32,480 bases of DNA from CAYRML01 sp050942825 (GCA_050942825.1 JBMNOA010000018.1:1-32480); one strand, 5' to 3'. Counted from the stretch's first letter, positions 13,818 through 23,325 are shown. Translations and numbers: made by a program. The notes: a model not told the origin generated them from the sequence alone.

Positions 13818-15044
13818 TTATAGATTTACTTTTCCTTTGCTGAAATCTAACCTTACATAATCAGGAAGGCCCTCTTTGATTGGTATTTTAACTTCTCCCA
13901 TGATCAAAGGACGAGCATAATCTAAAAATTCCGGTTTGATATAATTTCTTTCCTCGTTAATCCAAGCAAGGGGAATTTTATTTTCTACATTGGCAACATT
14001 ACCTAAAGACACCATGCCGGGAGTACTTTTATAAGGATTTTGGCTGGCCCTTTCAATAGTCACCATCACACCGCTAATATCATCCAAAGCAAACTTGACG
14101 GCAGCAACACCCACCATATAGGCTTCATCAGCATCACAGGCTGAGGCAAAATGCATTGCCGAGCGTTGAGCAGTACCTAAAGTATTACAACGTGCTTTAA
14201 TACCCAACTCTTTCTCTATCAGCTGTTTTAAGGAATCCCCAGCCCCGCTCAACTGAGCATGACCGAAAGCGTCTACAGAATGAGAGGCAAAGCAATATTC
14301 ACCCTTTTCATCAACTATGCCTTCAGAAACTACTACATAAACATAACCTAAATTTTTATATACTTTTTGTACGTCAGCCAAAAAGCGCTCTTTATAAAAG
14401 GCAACTTCCGGTAAATAGATCAGATGCGGCGCATCTTGAGGGTCTTTTTTGGCCAAAGCTCCTGCAGCAGTCAGCCAACCGGCATTGCGTCCCATAGCCT
14501 CCAATATGGTCACTTTGTTTTTGGTGGAAACGCTTTCCAGATCTATGCCTGTTTCCTGTACAGTAGCTGCTAAGTATTTGGCGGCACTACCATAACCGGG
14601 ACAATGATCGGTGAAGGGCAAATCATTATCGACGGTTTTAGGTATGCCGATCACACACATATCATAGCCGCTATCCTGTGCAGCCAAATATGTTTTATGT
14701 GCTGTGTCCATAGAATCATTACCGCCGATATAGAAAAAATAGCGGATATCAAGAGCTTTGAAAATATCTATCATTTGCTCCTGATCTTCGGGAGTAACTT
14801 TATAGCGGCAGGAGTGAACACCTGCACCCGGCGTATAGCGCAGCCCAGCTATTGCTAGAGGGTCCTGCAAACCAAGGTCAATGATATCACCATTTAGAAT
14901 GCCTTTGATACCGCTGATACCGCCATATATTTTGCCGCCTGTATTATTTTTCAGCCATTCTTGCACTACACCGAAAACGCTGTTATTGATTACGGCAGTA
15001 GGTCCGCCCGATTGAGCAACAATAGCATTACCCTTAAATGGCAT
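13818..15044 (-). CDS. Pyrophosphate-type 6-phosphofructokinase
   Basis: A 408-residue phosphofructokinase that phosphorylates fructose 6-phosphate to the 1,6-bisphosphate. Two diagnostic sites point to pyrophosphate rather than ATP as donor: GGNDS, with Asp where ATP enzymes have Gly (GGDGS), and PKTVDND, with Lys where ATP enzymes have Gly (PGTIDND). The length is also that of the PPi-using long group. Use of PPi makes the step reversible and saves ATP, common in anaerobes. A strong Shine-Dalgarno (AAGGAGG) precedes the ATG. It lies 28 bp after the cyclophilin gene and ends at a shared terminator. The donor assignment is an inference from these residues. Confidence 0.9.
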   Translation of the reverse strand: MPFKGNAIVAQSGGPTAVINNSVFGVVQEWLKNNTGGKIYGGISGIKGILNGDIIDLGLQDPLAIAGLRYTPGAGVHSCRYKVTPEDQEQMIDIFKALDIRYFFYIGGNDSMDTAHKTYLAAQDSGYDMCVIGIPKTVDNDLPFTDHCPGYGSAAKYLAATVQETGIDLESVSTKNKVTILEAMGRNAGWLTAAGALAKKDPQDAPHLIYLPEVAFYKERFLADVQKVYKNLGYVYVVVSEGIVDEKGEYCFASHSVDAFGHAQLSGAGDSLKQLIEKELGIKARCNTLGTAQRSAMHFASACDADEAYMVGVAAVKFALDDISGVMVTIERASQNPYKSTPGMVSLGNVANVENKIPLAWINEERNYIKPEFLDYARPLIMGEVKIPIKEGLPDYVRLDFSKGKVNL

Positions 15045-15072
15045 AAAATCAGCTCCTCCTTAATTTTATTAA

Positions 15073-15576
15073 TCAGATTTTTTGCGGTTCTTCTACCTTT
15101 TCATCAATCAAGGTGATTGATTTGATGATTTGATCTTGCTTGGGTTTATCATTAGGGCTAGTGGGAACTGCGGCGATTTCATCCACGGTTTCTATGCCGG
15201 AAACCACTTTGCCAAAGGCAGCGTATTGTCCGTCCAAGAAAAATCCATCGGCATGCATGATAAAAAACTGGCTGCCTGCAGAATCGGGATGCTGTGATCT
15301 AGCCATAGAAATAACGCCTCTTTCATGTTTCAAGGTGTTTTGAGAAAAGCCATTTTGAGAAAATTCCCCTTTTATGGAATAACCGGGACCGCAGAAGCCG
15401 CTGCCTTCGGGACAACCGCCTTGAATCATAAATCCGGGAATAACTCGATGAAAAATTTTGCCATTATAAAATCCTTTATCCACTAAAGAAATAAAGTTTT
15501 TCACCGTATTGGGAGCATATTGAGGATAAAGCTCAAGCTCGATTTTTTTACCGTTTTCCATTTCAATTACTATCAT
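15073..15576 (-). CDS. Cyclophilin-type peptidyl-prolyl cis-trans isomerase
   Basis: A 167-residue cyclophilin that speeds proline isomerisation during protein folding. Active-site motifs are FHRVIPGFMIQGG, SAGSQFFI and LDGQYAAFGKV. No signal peptide or lipobox is visible, so it is cytosolic. The C-terminus adds about 15 charged residues after the core fold. AGAGG lies 8 nt before the start. It sits between the CPBP protease gene (74 bp upstream) and the phosphofructokinase gene (28 bp downstream), all on one strand. Confidence 0.93.
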   Translation of the reverse strand: MIVIEMENGKKIELELYPQYAPNTVKNFISLVDKGFYNGKIFHRVIPGFMIQGGCPEGSGFCGPGYSIKGEFSQNGFSQNTLKHERGVISMARSQHPDSAGSQFFIMHADGFFLDGQYAAFGKVVSGIETVDEIAAVPTSPNDKPKQDQIIKSITLIDEKVEEPQKI

Positions 15577-15650
15577 TTAGTTGCCTCTCTTTCTTTATCA
15601 TTATTTATATTTTATCATGTTAAGAAAAAATAAAAAAGGGCCTATTTTTA

Positions 15651-16361
15651 TCACAAACCTTGACTGCTGGCCCATAATAATATTGCTATGGTAATGCCGT
15701 TCCAAGTTGCATGAGCTAGTATATTGATACAAATATTGCCATATTTATGATAAAGAAGACACAAAATTATAGAACCGATAAAGATAGGCATGAAAGCCCA
15801 TATATCAAAATGCAAAGCAGCAAAAATTGCTGAAGAGATAATAACGCCACACCATTTACCTAATTTATTTTTCAGTAATGTAAAAAGTATGCCGCGGAAG
15901 AAAACCTCTTCGCCGATGGGGGCCAAAACAACAGCCCCTAGTACTAAACCAAAACGAACAATGGGATTAGATTGCTGCAATACCAATTGAACGATCTGCT
16001 GGGTGGTGCGGTCCTGGGGAAAGAGTATTGTAATCACGGCCGAAACTATCATGGTCATTAAATAAATGACTAAACCTCTGGTGATGCCTATTTTTATCGT
16101 TTCAAAAGGATCTGAGCGGATAAAACCTAGTAAGTGCAAAGAGCCTGTTTTTTTCTTTGTAATAGCATAAGGAATTTCAAAAATACAAATAAATTGTAAA
16201 ATAGCACCAATAAAAAACATACTTATGGTATGCTTGCTTCCCTCAAAAAATAAGCCCATTAGCTGTGTCACTGCAAACCATAAAAGTATGATAAACAAAA
16301 CCATGCCGAAATTCCATTGCCATGGGCCTTTATTAGGGTTGATGTTTTCTTGATTTTTCAT
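15651..16361 (-). CDS. CPBP-family intramembrane metalloprotease
   Basis: A 236-residue multi-spanning membrane protein of the CPBP/Abi (Rce1-like) family. The three conserved motifs are present: GEEVFFRG (Glu pair and Arg), FAALHFDIWAF (His) and HATWN (His and Asn) near the C-terminus. Family members cleave prenylated proteins, process peptides or help bacteriocin immunity; the substrate here is unknown. GGTGA lies about 5 nt before the ATG, and a promoter with an extended -10 is at 16406-16435. No bacteriocin gene is nearby. Confidence 0.88.
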   Translation of the reverse strand: MKNQENINPNKGPWQWNFGMVLFIILLWFAVTQLMGLFFEGSKHTISMFFIGAILQFICIFEIPYAITKKKTGSLHLLGFIRSDPFETIKIGITRGLVIYLMTMIVSAVITILFPQDRTTQQIVQLVLQQSNPIVRFGLVLGAVVLAPIGEEVFFRGILFTLLKNKLGKWCGVIISSAIFAALHFDIWAFMPIFIGSIILCLLYHKYGNICINILAHATWNGITIAILLWASSQGL

Positions 16362-16405
16362 TGTTCACCACTGACCTTATTATGTTATTACACTCATATT
16401 TAAAT

Positions 16406-16435
16406 AAAATAGCACAAACTAAGCCTATATCGCAA
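16406..16435 (-). promoter_or_regulatory. Candidate promoter of the CPBP-cyclophilin-PFK genes
   Basis: On the minus strand TTGCGA (16430-16435) and TATTTT (16406-16411) are 18 bp apart, and TGC directly before the -10 gives an extended -10. Transcription would start about 35 nt before the CPBP gene. Confidence 0.45.
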
Positions 16436-16501
16436 GAAAAATATAAAATATTTACAAAATTGTGAGGTAAATAGAAAAAAGAGGAATTTTTTCGGCTTCT
16501 G

Positions 16502-16510
16502 TGGTAAAAT
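16502..16510 (+). promoter_or_regulatory. Extended -10 promoter of purL
   Basis: TGGTAAAAT matches the TGnTATAAT extended -10 form with one change. No clear -35 is visible. The leader would be only about 27 nt, so there is no room for a riboswitch. I found no convincing PurR box. Confidence 0.45.
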
Positions 16511-16543
16511 AAGTTATGATAAAAATAAACAGAGGGTGGCTAT

Positions 16544-19500
16544 ATGAATACAACAATCCATCGTATATTGGTAGAAAAAAAGTCAGACTATGCTATCGAA
16601 GCTAAACAGATCTTCAATGACTTGAAAATAACCTTATCATTACCTAATTTAGATAGTATACGCATCATCAACCGCTATGACGTAAGCGGTGCTGATGATC
16701 AAATATTGAAAGAGGCTCTCTTTACCATCTTTGCCGAACCTGCTTTAGATAATCTTTATCATGAGGATTTTCCTCTTGCCCCAGACGAAACAGCTTTTGC
16801 TGTAGAGTATTTGCCGGGTCAATTCGACCAAAGAGCAGATTCCGCCGCTCAATGTCTGCAAATAATCAGCCAAAAAGATCTGCCTCTTTGCAAATATGCC
16901 AAAATCATCGTTTTAAAAGGTAATCTAAAAAAAGAAGATCTAGATAAAATCAAATCATATTGCATCAATCCCGTCGATTCCAGAGAGGCTGATATGACCA
17001 AACCCGCTTCTTTGGAGATCGCCACTACAACTCCACCTCCTGTAGCTATACTTGATGGCTTTATCAATTATAATGACTCTCAACTGGAACAATTTTATTT
17101 GCAAATGGGCCTGGCTATGAGTATGGATGATCTCTATTTTGTCAGAGATTATTTCAAATGTCAGGAAAAACGTGATCCCACCGTCACTGAAATTAAGGTT
17201 ATCGATACCTATTGGTCCGACCATTGCCGTCATACTACTTTCTCTACAAAGATAACCGATATCACATTCGATGAAGGGCACTTTAATACTGCCATAAAAA
17301 ATTCTTATGAAAAATATCTAGCCTCTAGAAGTGATTATTATAAAGAAAAAGAAAAACCCATCACTTTGATGGATATCGCCACATTGGCTGCAAAAGAAAT
17401 GAGAGCTAAAGGTCTTTTGGACGATTTAGATATCTCTGAAGAGATCAACGCCTGCAGTATCAAAGTAGAACTAGAAATTGACGGAAAAAAAGAGCCTTGG
17501 CTTTTGATGTTTAAAAATGAAACTCATAACCATCCTACAGAAATTGAACCTTTTGGCGGTGCTGCCACCTGTCTTGGCGGAGCTATCAGAGATCCGCTTT
17601 CAGGCCGATCTTATGTTTATCAGGCTATGCGTTTAACAGGCAGCGGGGATCCTAGGAAAAAAATTGAAGATACCCTGCCCGGCAAATTGCCTCAACGTAA
17701 AATAACTAAAGAAGCAGCGCGCGGTTACAGCTCATACGGTAATCAAATCGGGCTGGCCACAGGCCAAGTAGCTGAAGTCTATGATGAGGCGTTTATTGCC
17801 AAACGCATGGAGGTAGGCGCTGTTATTGCTGCTGCTCCCGCGGAAAATATACGTCGCGCCACACCTAAAAAGGGAGATATCGTGATCCTAATCGGCGGTC
17901 GCACTGGCCGTGACGGCTGCGGCGGCGCCACCGGTTCCTCCAAAGAACATGATGAAAAATCCTTGATGATGTGCGGCGCCGAGGTGCAAAAAGGTAATGC
18001 TCCTACAGAACGCAAACTACAAAGGCTTTTCCGTAATCCCAGTGCCAGCAAATTGATAAAAAAATGCAATGACTTCGGCGCAGGCGGTGTCTCCGTAGCT
18101 ATCGGCGAATTAACTGACGGACTGGAAATAGATCTCGATGCTATACCAAAAAAATATGCCGGTCTGGACGGCACAGAACTGGCAATTTCGGAATCACAGG
18201 AACGGATGGCTGTTGTTTTGGCTCCCGAGGACGCTGATACTTTTATTAGCCTGGCCAAGGAAGAAAATCTGGAAGCAACCATAGTGGCCCGCGTAACAGA
18301 TAGTAACAGATTGAAAATGACTTGGCAAAACACCACCATAGTTGATATTTGCCGTGATTTCTTGAATACTAACGGAGTAGAACAGCAGATAACGGTAAAG
18401 GTCATGTCACCTGAACAAGATGAAAATTATTTCCTCACTGTTCCCGACTATGTAGATGAAAACGATCTTAGAAAATCCTGGCTTGATAATCTCAAACAAT
18501 TAAATCATGCCGGACAAAAAGGACTGGTCGAGCAATTTGACAGCACTGTGGGAGCTAACACCGTCTTATTTCCTTTTGGCGGAAAAAATCAGCTGACACC
18601 GGCTGTGGGCATGGCAGCCAAATTCCCCGTATTGAACGGGCAAAGCTCCTCTGCCAGCTTGATGACTTACGGTTATAACCCACGCTTGGCCAAATGGAGT
18701 CCTTATCATGGTGCTATTTATGCGGTGGTCGATTCTATCGCCAAAATAGTCGCCATGGGTGGCAGTGCTGACAGCATCCGTCTTTCTTTGCAGGAATATT
18801 TCGAGAAGCTGGGCCAAGACCCCTTTAAATGGGGCAAACCCTTCTCAGCTCTTTTGGGAGCTTTTGAAGCCCAGACAGCAATGGCTGCTCCCGCTATCGG
18901 CGGTAAGGACAGTATGTCCGGTTCTTTCAAAGATCTGCATGTTCCACCTACCCTGATCTCCTTTGCGGTGTCCACCGTTAAAGATTGCCATAAAATAGTT
19001 TCTCCGGAATTCAAAAAAGCAGGCAGTTATGTTTTAATGGTACCTCTCATCTGCAATATTTATGAGGTACCTGATTTTAAAGCTTTAAAAGAGGCTTATC
19101 AACTTGTTCATCAACTGATACAACAAGGGCTGATATTGTCCGTTCAAACCATTGATCAAAGCGGTATTGCGGGCGCTGTCAGCAAAATGTGTTTCGGTAA
19201 CAATATCGGCATAACCTTCGAGGAAGAATGGGATACAACGCAACTTTTCATGCCTGATATAGGTTCCCTGCTCATTGAACTGGATCATAGCATCAAAGCC
19301 GAAGAAGTACCACAGCTTTTCGGTAATGTGGTATATCAATATATAGGAAAAACTCGCCCTGAACCGGCCATCTATATCAATGATGATATCATAAACATTA
19401 AAGATTGTGTTGAGGCCTGGATGGAACCTTTGGAAAGCGTTTTTCCAAGTCATTACCAAACTGAGACTCCTCAGCTCACGGTAAAAGATTATACCTCGGG

Positions 19501-20329
19501 TCCAGTTATCCGGGCATCACACAAAATTGCTAAACCCAAAGTGCTGATTCCTGTTTTTCCCGGTACTAACTGCGAATATGATATAGCCAAAGCCTTTTCC
19601 GAAGCCGGTGGACTGCCCCAGACTTTGGTTTTTAAAAACCTCAGCCCTACCGATATCGAGGAATCTATCACTGCTTTGGTCAAAGCCATTGCTCAAAGCC
19701 AAATCATTGCCTTCCCGGGAGGATTCAGCGCCGGGGATGAGCCGGAGGGCTCCGGTAAATTCATTGCAGCTATCTTTAGAAATCCCCGCATTAAAGAGGC
19801 CGTGGCTGCCCACTTGGAAGAAAATGACGGCTTGATCTTAGGTATTTGCAATGGCTTCCAAGCCCTGATCAAGCTGGGCCTGGTACCTTATGGTGAAATC
19901 AGAAATATTGAACCCACCTCCCCCACTTTGACCTTCAATACAATAGGACGCCATATTTCTTCCATAGTGCGCACTAAAATCGTCTCTAATCTTTCTCCCT
20001 GGGTCAGTTGCTGCGATCTCAATGAAATCTATCATATTGCCATCTCTCACGGGGAAGGACGCTTTGTCGCCCCGCCAGAGGAAATCGAAAAGCTTTTGGC
20101 AGCCGGACAAGTAGTCACAAAATATGTTGATTATAACGGCAACCCCTCAATGGAATATCTGCATAATCCCAACGGTTCCAATTATGCCATCGAAGGTATT
20201 ACCAGCCCGGATGGCCGTGTATTAGGCAAAATGGCCCATTCTGAACGCATGTGGCCCGACACTGTAAAAAATATCCCCGGCGAAAAGATACAACCAATCT
20301 TTAAATCCGGCATCAATTACTTTAAATAA
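16544..20329 (+). CDS. purL: Phosphoribosylformylglycinamidine synthase, single-chain
   Basis: FGAM synthase (EC 6.3.5.3): FGAR plus glutamine and ATP to FGAM, the fourth step of purine synthesis. At 1261 residues this is the fused form with, in order, a PurS-like N-terminal domain, a linker, two AIRS-type ATP-binding halves and a glutamine amidotransferase. Motifs include DTYWSDHCRHTTF, NETHNHPTEIEPFGG and GGRTGRDGCGG. In the amidotransferase Cys1102 (LGICNGF) is the nucleophile, and His1232/Glu1234 (AHSER) complete the triad. GAGGGTGG precedes the ATG. It stands alone on the plus strand with its own promoter and terminator; no other pur gene is in the window. Confidence 0.97.
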   Translation: MNTTIHRILVEKKSDYAIEAKQIFNDLKITLSLPNLDSIRIINRYDVSGADDQILKEALFTIFAEPALDNLYHEDFPLAPDETAFAVEYLPGQFDQRADSAAQCLQIISQKDLPLCKYAKIIVLKGNLKKEDLDKIKSYCINPVDSREADMTKPASLEIATTTPPPVAILDGFINYNDSQLEQFYLQMGLAMSMDDLYFVRDYFKCQEKRDPTVTEIKVIDTYWSDHCRHTTFSTKITDITFDEGHFNTAIKNSYEKYLASRSDYYKEKEKPITLMDIATLAAKEMRAKGLLDDLDISEEINACSIKVELEIDGKKEPWLLMFKNETHNHPTEIEPFGGAATCLGGAIRDPLSGRSYVYQAMRLTGSGDPRKKIEDTLPGKLPQRKITKEAARGYSSYGNQIGLATGQVAEVYDEAFIAKRMEVGAVIAAAPAENIRRATPKKGDIVILIGGRTGRDGCGGATGSSKEHDEKSLMMCGAEVQKGNAPTERKLQRLFRNPSASKLIKKCNDFGAGGVSVAIGELTDGLEIDLDAIPKKYAGLDGTELAISESQERMAVVLAPEDADTFISLAKEENLEATIVARVTDSNRLKMTWQNTTIVDICRDFLNTNGVEQQITVKVMSPEQDENYFLTVPDYVDENDLRKSWLDNLKQLNHAGQKGLVEQFDSTVGANTVLFPFGGKNQLTPAVGMAAKFPVLNGQSSSASLMTYGYNPRLAKWSPYHGAIYAVVDSIAKIVAMGGSADSIRLSLQEYFEKLGQDPFKWGKPFSALLGAFEAQTAMAAPAIGGKDSMSGSFKDLHVPPTLISFAVSTVKDCHKIVSPEFKKAGSYVLMVPLICNIYEVPDFKALKEAYQLVHQLIQQGLILSVQTIDQSGIAGAVSKMCFGNNIGITFEEEWDTTQLFMPDIGSLLIELDHSIKAEEVPQLFGNVVYQYIGKTRPEPAIYINDDIINIKDCVEAWMEPLESVFPSHYQTETPQLTVKDYTSGPVIRASHKIAKPKVLIPVFPGTNCEYDIAKAFSEAGGLPQTLVFKNLSPTDIEESITALVKAIAQSQIIAFPGGFSAGDEPEGSGKFIAAIFRNPRIKEAVAAHLEENDGLILGICNGFQALIKLGLVPYGEIRNIEPTSPTLTFNTIGRHISSIVRTKIVSNLSPWVSCCDLNEIYHIAISHGEGRFVAPPEEIEKLLAAGQVVTKYVDYNGNPSMEYLHNPNGSNYAIEGITSPDGRVLGKMAHSERMWPDTVKNIPGEKIQPIFKSGINYFK

Positions 20330-20337
20330 TTCAACCA

Positions 20338-20368
20338 TAAAAACCCCGCCTAAAAGGCGGGGTTTTTA
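20338..20368 (+). terminator. Terminator of purL
   Basis: A 13-bp stem: TAAAAACCCCGCC (20338-20350) with GGCGGGGTTTTTA (20356-20368) around a 5-nt loop, 8 bp after the purL stop. The T run makes it a classic intrinsic terminator. From 20369 to 20480 I see only short competing repeats (CCTTAA at 20442, TTAAGG at 20454, CCTTAA at 20467) and no gene. Confidence 0.92.
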
Positions 20369-20480
20369 TAAAACTCAATAAGACCGTATGCCGAGCAAAC
20401 ATCACATACTGCTCTGCTTGTTTTCTTCTACCAAACAAGGCCCTTAACATTAATTAAGGTCAAGCGCCTTAATATTCTCT

Positions 20481-20936
20481 TTAGTATATGGTCCTATTAT
20501 CGCTTTGATATTTTTCATATAGGTCCAGACATGCTCCTTCATCGAGGCAAATAATCTCCAATGCTTTCTCCTTACCTGCCAAATGGCGGTAAATAGCATC
20601 ATCACGAAAGCCTATTTTTTCGGCCGCATCAAGAGAGTTGCTGAAATAACAAGTTTTTATATTAGACCAGATAATAGCAGCCAAGCACATAGGACAAGGA
20701 TATCCTGTGGCATAGATTTCTGCGCCACTTAAATCATACATGTGCAAAAATTTAGCTGCTTTTCTTATAGCGACTATTTCGGCATGAGCCGTGGGATCCA
20801 AAGAGGATAAAACCTCATTATGAGCAACAGCCAAAACCCGGCCGTCTTTAACGATACAGGCACCAAAAGGCCCACCAGCATTGCTTGCCATACCTTTTAA
20901 TGCTTCTTCTTTAGCAAGTTGCATATATTTATTCAT
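20481..20936 (-). CDS. Guanine/nucleoside deaminase of the CDA superfamily
   Basis: A 151-residue zinc deaminase. His51 and Glu53 (DPTAHAEIVAIR) and Cys81/Cys84 (PCPMC) form the zinc site. The N-terminal GGPFGACIVKDG and the C-terminal shape, ending in a short YEKYQ region, resemble the B. subtilis GuaD guanine deaminase more than TadA. Guanine to xanthine is therefore the likely reaction, but cytosine- or nucleoside-type activity cannot be excluded. GAGG is spaced 8 nt from the ATG. It lies 42 bp downstream of ilvB on the same strand and may be read through from the ilv genes. Confidence 0.8.
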   Translation of the reverse strand: MNKYMQLAKEEALKGMASNAGGPFGACIVKDGRVLAVAHNEVLSSLDPTAHAEIVAIRKAAKFLHMYDLSGAEIYATGYPCPMCLAAIIWSNIKTCYFSNSLDAAEKIGFRDDAIYRHLAGKEKALEIICLDEGACLDLYEKYQSDNRTIY

Positions 20937-20978
20937 ATAATAACCTCATTTTGGATTATTTGAGATATATGTATGAAA

Positions 20979-22646
20979 CTAGGGCATCATCATCTCATCC
21001 AGCCCTTTGCCGGTCATAACCATGGGCAGGACTAAATCTTCTTTGCGAATCTTACATTCAATCAAGGTGGGCTTATCGTTGTGAAGCATTTTTTGTAAAG
21101 TAGCATCAACATCATAGGGGGATTCAACTCTATAGGCCTCAAACCCATAGGCATCGGCCAAGCGCAGAAAATCAGGATTACCCGGCATATCTACGGCAAA
21201 AAAGTTATCCTTACAATATATATGCTGTAATTGCCGTACTAAACCCAAACAACAATTATTGAAGAGAATAATTTTGACCGGCAAATTATGTGCTTTGATG
21301 GTAGCCATTTCATTAAGACTCATTTGCAGACTACCGTCACCACTCAAACAAATAACCAGATCATCAGGAGCGGCCAGTTGAGCGCCTAATGCTGCAGGCA
21401 GACCGTAACCCATTGTTCCCAAACCACCGGAAGTTAAAAAAGCTCCCGCACGCTTAGCATCATAAAACTGTGCGGCAGACATCTGATGCTGCCCCACATC
21501 AGTAGTAATAATAGCTTTATCACTCACCAATTCTCCCAAACGAGTCAATACATGCCAAGATGTCAAATAATTATGGTTAGATTTTTGGATAGCAATATTA
21601 CGATCCTTAAAAGTCTCTATCTTTTCCAACCATTCCTGATGTTGGGCTGGTTGTACGCGAGAGAGTATCTCTTCTAATACCATCTTTACATCACCCACGA
21701 TGGGAATATTGGAGGGTATATTTTTTCCTATTTCAGCCGGATCTATATCAATATGGATGATCTTAGCTGCCTGGGCGAATTTTTCCGTCAAGCCTGTTAT
21801 CCTATCACCAAAACGGGCACCAATAGCTATCAAAAGGTCCGTATTGCTGGCTGCAAGATTAGCCGATGGCAAACCATGCATACCCATCATACCCAAATAT
21901 AAAGGATGATTGGCCCTCATAGTGCCTTTGCCCATTAAAGATGTTACTACCGGTGCAGAAATTTTTTCGGCCAATTGCTGAACCTGATCCCATGACCTGG
22001 AGCTGATAACTCCTCCCCCGGCATAAATAAGCGGCCTTTGGGAATTGTCCATAGCATGGCAAGCAGATTTTATCTGACTGATATGACCTCTATATGTAGG
22101 CTTATAGCCGGGTAAACATACCTCATGCTCGACTTTAGCCTCACAAACCGCATCAGTCACATCTTTAGGAATATCAATCAAAACTGGGCCGGGGCGTCCC
22201 GTAGCAGCAATATAAAAAGCCTCTGCTATAACTCTCGGGATATCATTGGCCTCTGTTATAAGATAATTATGCTTAGTGATTGGATGAGTGATACCTGTTA
22301 TGTCCACTTCCTGAAAAGCATCGGTACCTATCATTTTTTTTGCCACTTGCCCGGTTATTGCTACAATAGGAATAGAGTCCATATAAGCTGTAGCAATTCC
22401 CGTAACTAAATTTGTAGATCCTGGGCCAGAGGTCGCAATACATACTCCTACCTTACCGCTGATACGGGCATAGCCGCTGGCTGCGTGTGCAGCCCCCTGT
22501 TCGGTACGAGTCAAGATGTGTTTGATGGAGGAGTCTATTAAAGCATCATAGATAGATAAAACGGCACCGCCAGGGTATCCAAAAACCAAATCAACGCCTT
22601 GTTTTTCTATACTTTTTAGTAAAGCCTGCGCACCTGTTATTGTCAT
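20979..22646 (-). CDS. ilvB: Acetolactate synthase, large (catalytic) subunit
   Basis: Thiamine-diphosphate enzyme (EC 2.2.1.6) that condenses pyruvate to acetolactate, or with 2-oxobutyrate to acetohydroxybutyrate, the first common step of valine, leucine and isoleucine synthesis. At 555 residues it has the N-terminal PYR domain with the catalytic Glu (RTEQGAAHAASG), a central FAD/DHAP-like domain, and the C-terminal PP domain with GDGSLQMSLNE. The ORF can begin at a GTG (22655), but GGAGG is spaced 8 nt from the ATG at 22646. It follows ilvN by 12 bp, giving the holoenzyme pair; the ilvN stop overlaps this ribosome binding site. Confidence 0.96.
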   Translation of the reverse strand: MTITGAQALLKSIEKQGVDLVFGYPGGAVLSIYDALIDSSIKHILTRTEQGAAHAASGYARISGKVGVCIATSGPGSTNLVTGIATAYMDSIPIVAITGQVAKKMIGTDAFQEVDITGITHPITKHNYLITEANDIPRVIAEAFYIAATGRPGPVLIDIPKDVTDAVCEAKVEHEVCLPGYKPTYRGHISQIKSACHAMDNSQRPLIYAGGGVISSRSWDQVQQLAEKISAPVVTSLMGKGTMRANHPLYLGMMGMHGLPSANLAASNTDLLIAIGARFGDRITGLTEKFAQAAKIIHIDIDPAEIGKNIPSNIPIVGDVKMVLEEILSRVQPAQHQEWLEKIETFKDRNIAIQKSNHNYLTSWHVLTRLGELVSDKAIITTDVGQHQMSAAQFYDAKRAGAFLTSGGLGTMGYGLPAALGAQLAAPDDLVICLSGDGSLQMSLNEMATIKAHNLPVKIILFNNCCLGLVRQLQHIYCKDNFFAVDMPGNPDFLRLADAYGFEAYRVESPYDVDATLQKMLHNDKPTLIECKIRKEDLVLPMVMTGKGLDEMMMP

Positions 22647-22658
22647 TTCCTCCACCTC

Positions 22659-23150
22659 CTATCTCAATTTACTTTTATCCCCGCGAACCATGGCGATCTC
22701 GCCGGTACGCACGACCTCTTTGATACCAAAGGGTTTCAGGGCCTCACCGATAGCTGCAATCTTTTCTTGGCCACCGGTAGCCTCTATAATCAACGATGTA
22801 TGACAAAAATCCAAAATATGAGCACGGAATACATCAACTATTTGCATGATCTCCGCTCTAGTGGCAGGAGTAGTACAGACTCTGAAAAGTGCCATTTCTC
22901 TATCAACAAATCGCTCTCCGGTAATATTATTGATTTTCAATACTTCTACTAATTTATGTAGTTGTTTGGTGACTTGTTCTATAATAAGCTCATCACCTTC
23001 CACCACTATGGTCATACGTGAAATATCTTCACGATCTGTGATGCTGACAGACAGACTTTCAATATTATAACCACGGCGGCTGAACAAACCAGCAACTCTG
23101 GCCAATACACCGGTACGATTTTCCACTAATACTGATAATGTATGTCGCAT
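22659..23150 (-). CDS. ilvN: Acetolactate synthase, small (regulatory) subunit
   Basis: A 163-residue regulatory subunit. The N-terminal ACT domain is clear (LSVLVENRTGVLARVAGLF, then RRGYNIESLSV), followed by the second ACT-like half with HTSLIIEATGG. It binds valine and confers feedback control on IlvB. The start has a strong Shine-Dalgarno (AGGAGG). It precedes ilvB by 12 bp. A 175-bp gap with a promoter candidate and hairpin separates it from ilvD, so ilvNB may be transcribed both from ilvED and on its own. Confidence 0.96.
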   Translation of the reverse strand: MRHTLSVLVENRTGVLARVAGLFSRRGYNIESLSVSITDREDISRMTIVVEGDELIIEQVTKQLHKLVEVLKINNITGERFVDREMALFRVCTTPATRAEIMQIVDVFRAHILDFCHTSLIIEATGGQEKIAAIGEALKPFGIKEVVRTGEIAMVRGDKSKLR

Positions 23151-23220
23151 AATAACCTCCTATAATTATTATATTACACGCGCCTTTATTCAGCCGTTAT
23201 ATAAACTGGGATATTAATAT

Positions 23221-23253
23221 AATATCTAACTTACATTAATGCAGTTAGATATT
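23221..23253 (-). repeat. 11-bp inverted repeat in the ilvN leader
   Basis: AATATCTAACT (23221-23231) and AGTTAGATATT (23243-23253) form a perfect stem with an 11-nt loop. It lies between a promoter candidate (23278-23286) and ilvN. No T run follows on the minus strand, so it is not a normal terminator. It could be an mRNA structure or an operator. No T-box motif is present. Confidence 0.5.
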
Positions 23254-23277
23254 TATTGAAAAAAGTATATTGGGGAA

Positions 23278-23286
23278 ATTATATCA
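23278..23286 (-). promoter_or_regulatory. Candidate internal promoter for ilvNB
   Basis: On the minus strand TGATATAAT is an exact extended -10 (TGnTATAAT). The -35 region is poor. A stretch at 23299-23313 matches 11 of 15 positions of the CodY consensus, too weak to call on its own in AT-rich DNA, but it would overlap the -35 region. Confidence 0.35.
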
Positions 23287-23325
23287 TAAAAAAATATAAT
23301 TTTCCAGAATAATTAAGTTCTCTAA

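Noticed and set aside
16362..16543. Possible purine riboswitch or PurR box before purL
   Set aside because: The predicted leader is only about 27 nt, and the best PurR-box match near TTTTTTCGG fits about 9 of 13 positions; not enough.
17779..18405. 208-codon open frame on the minus strand inside purL
   Set aside because: It is antisense to well-conserved PurL domains, has no ribosome binding site and a low-complexity Ser/Ala/Pro-rich translation; a shadow of the real gene.
20331..20450. 39-codon minus-strand ORF between guaD-like gene and purL
   Set aside because: It reads through the purL terminator stem and has no Shine-Dalgarno; open by chance.
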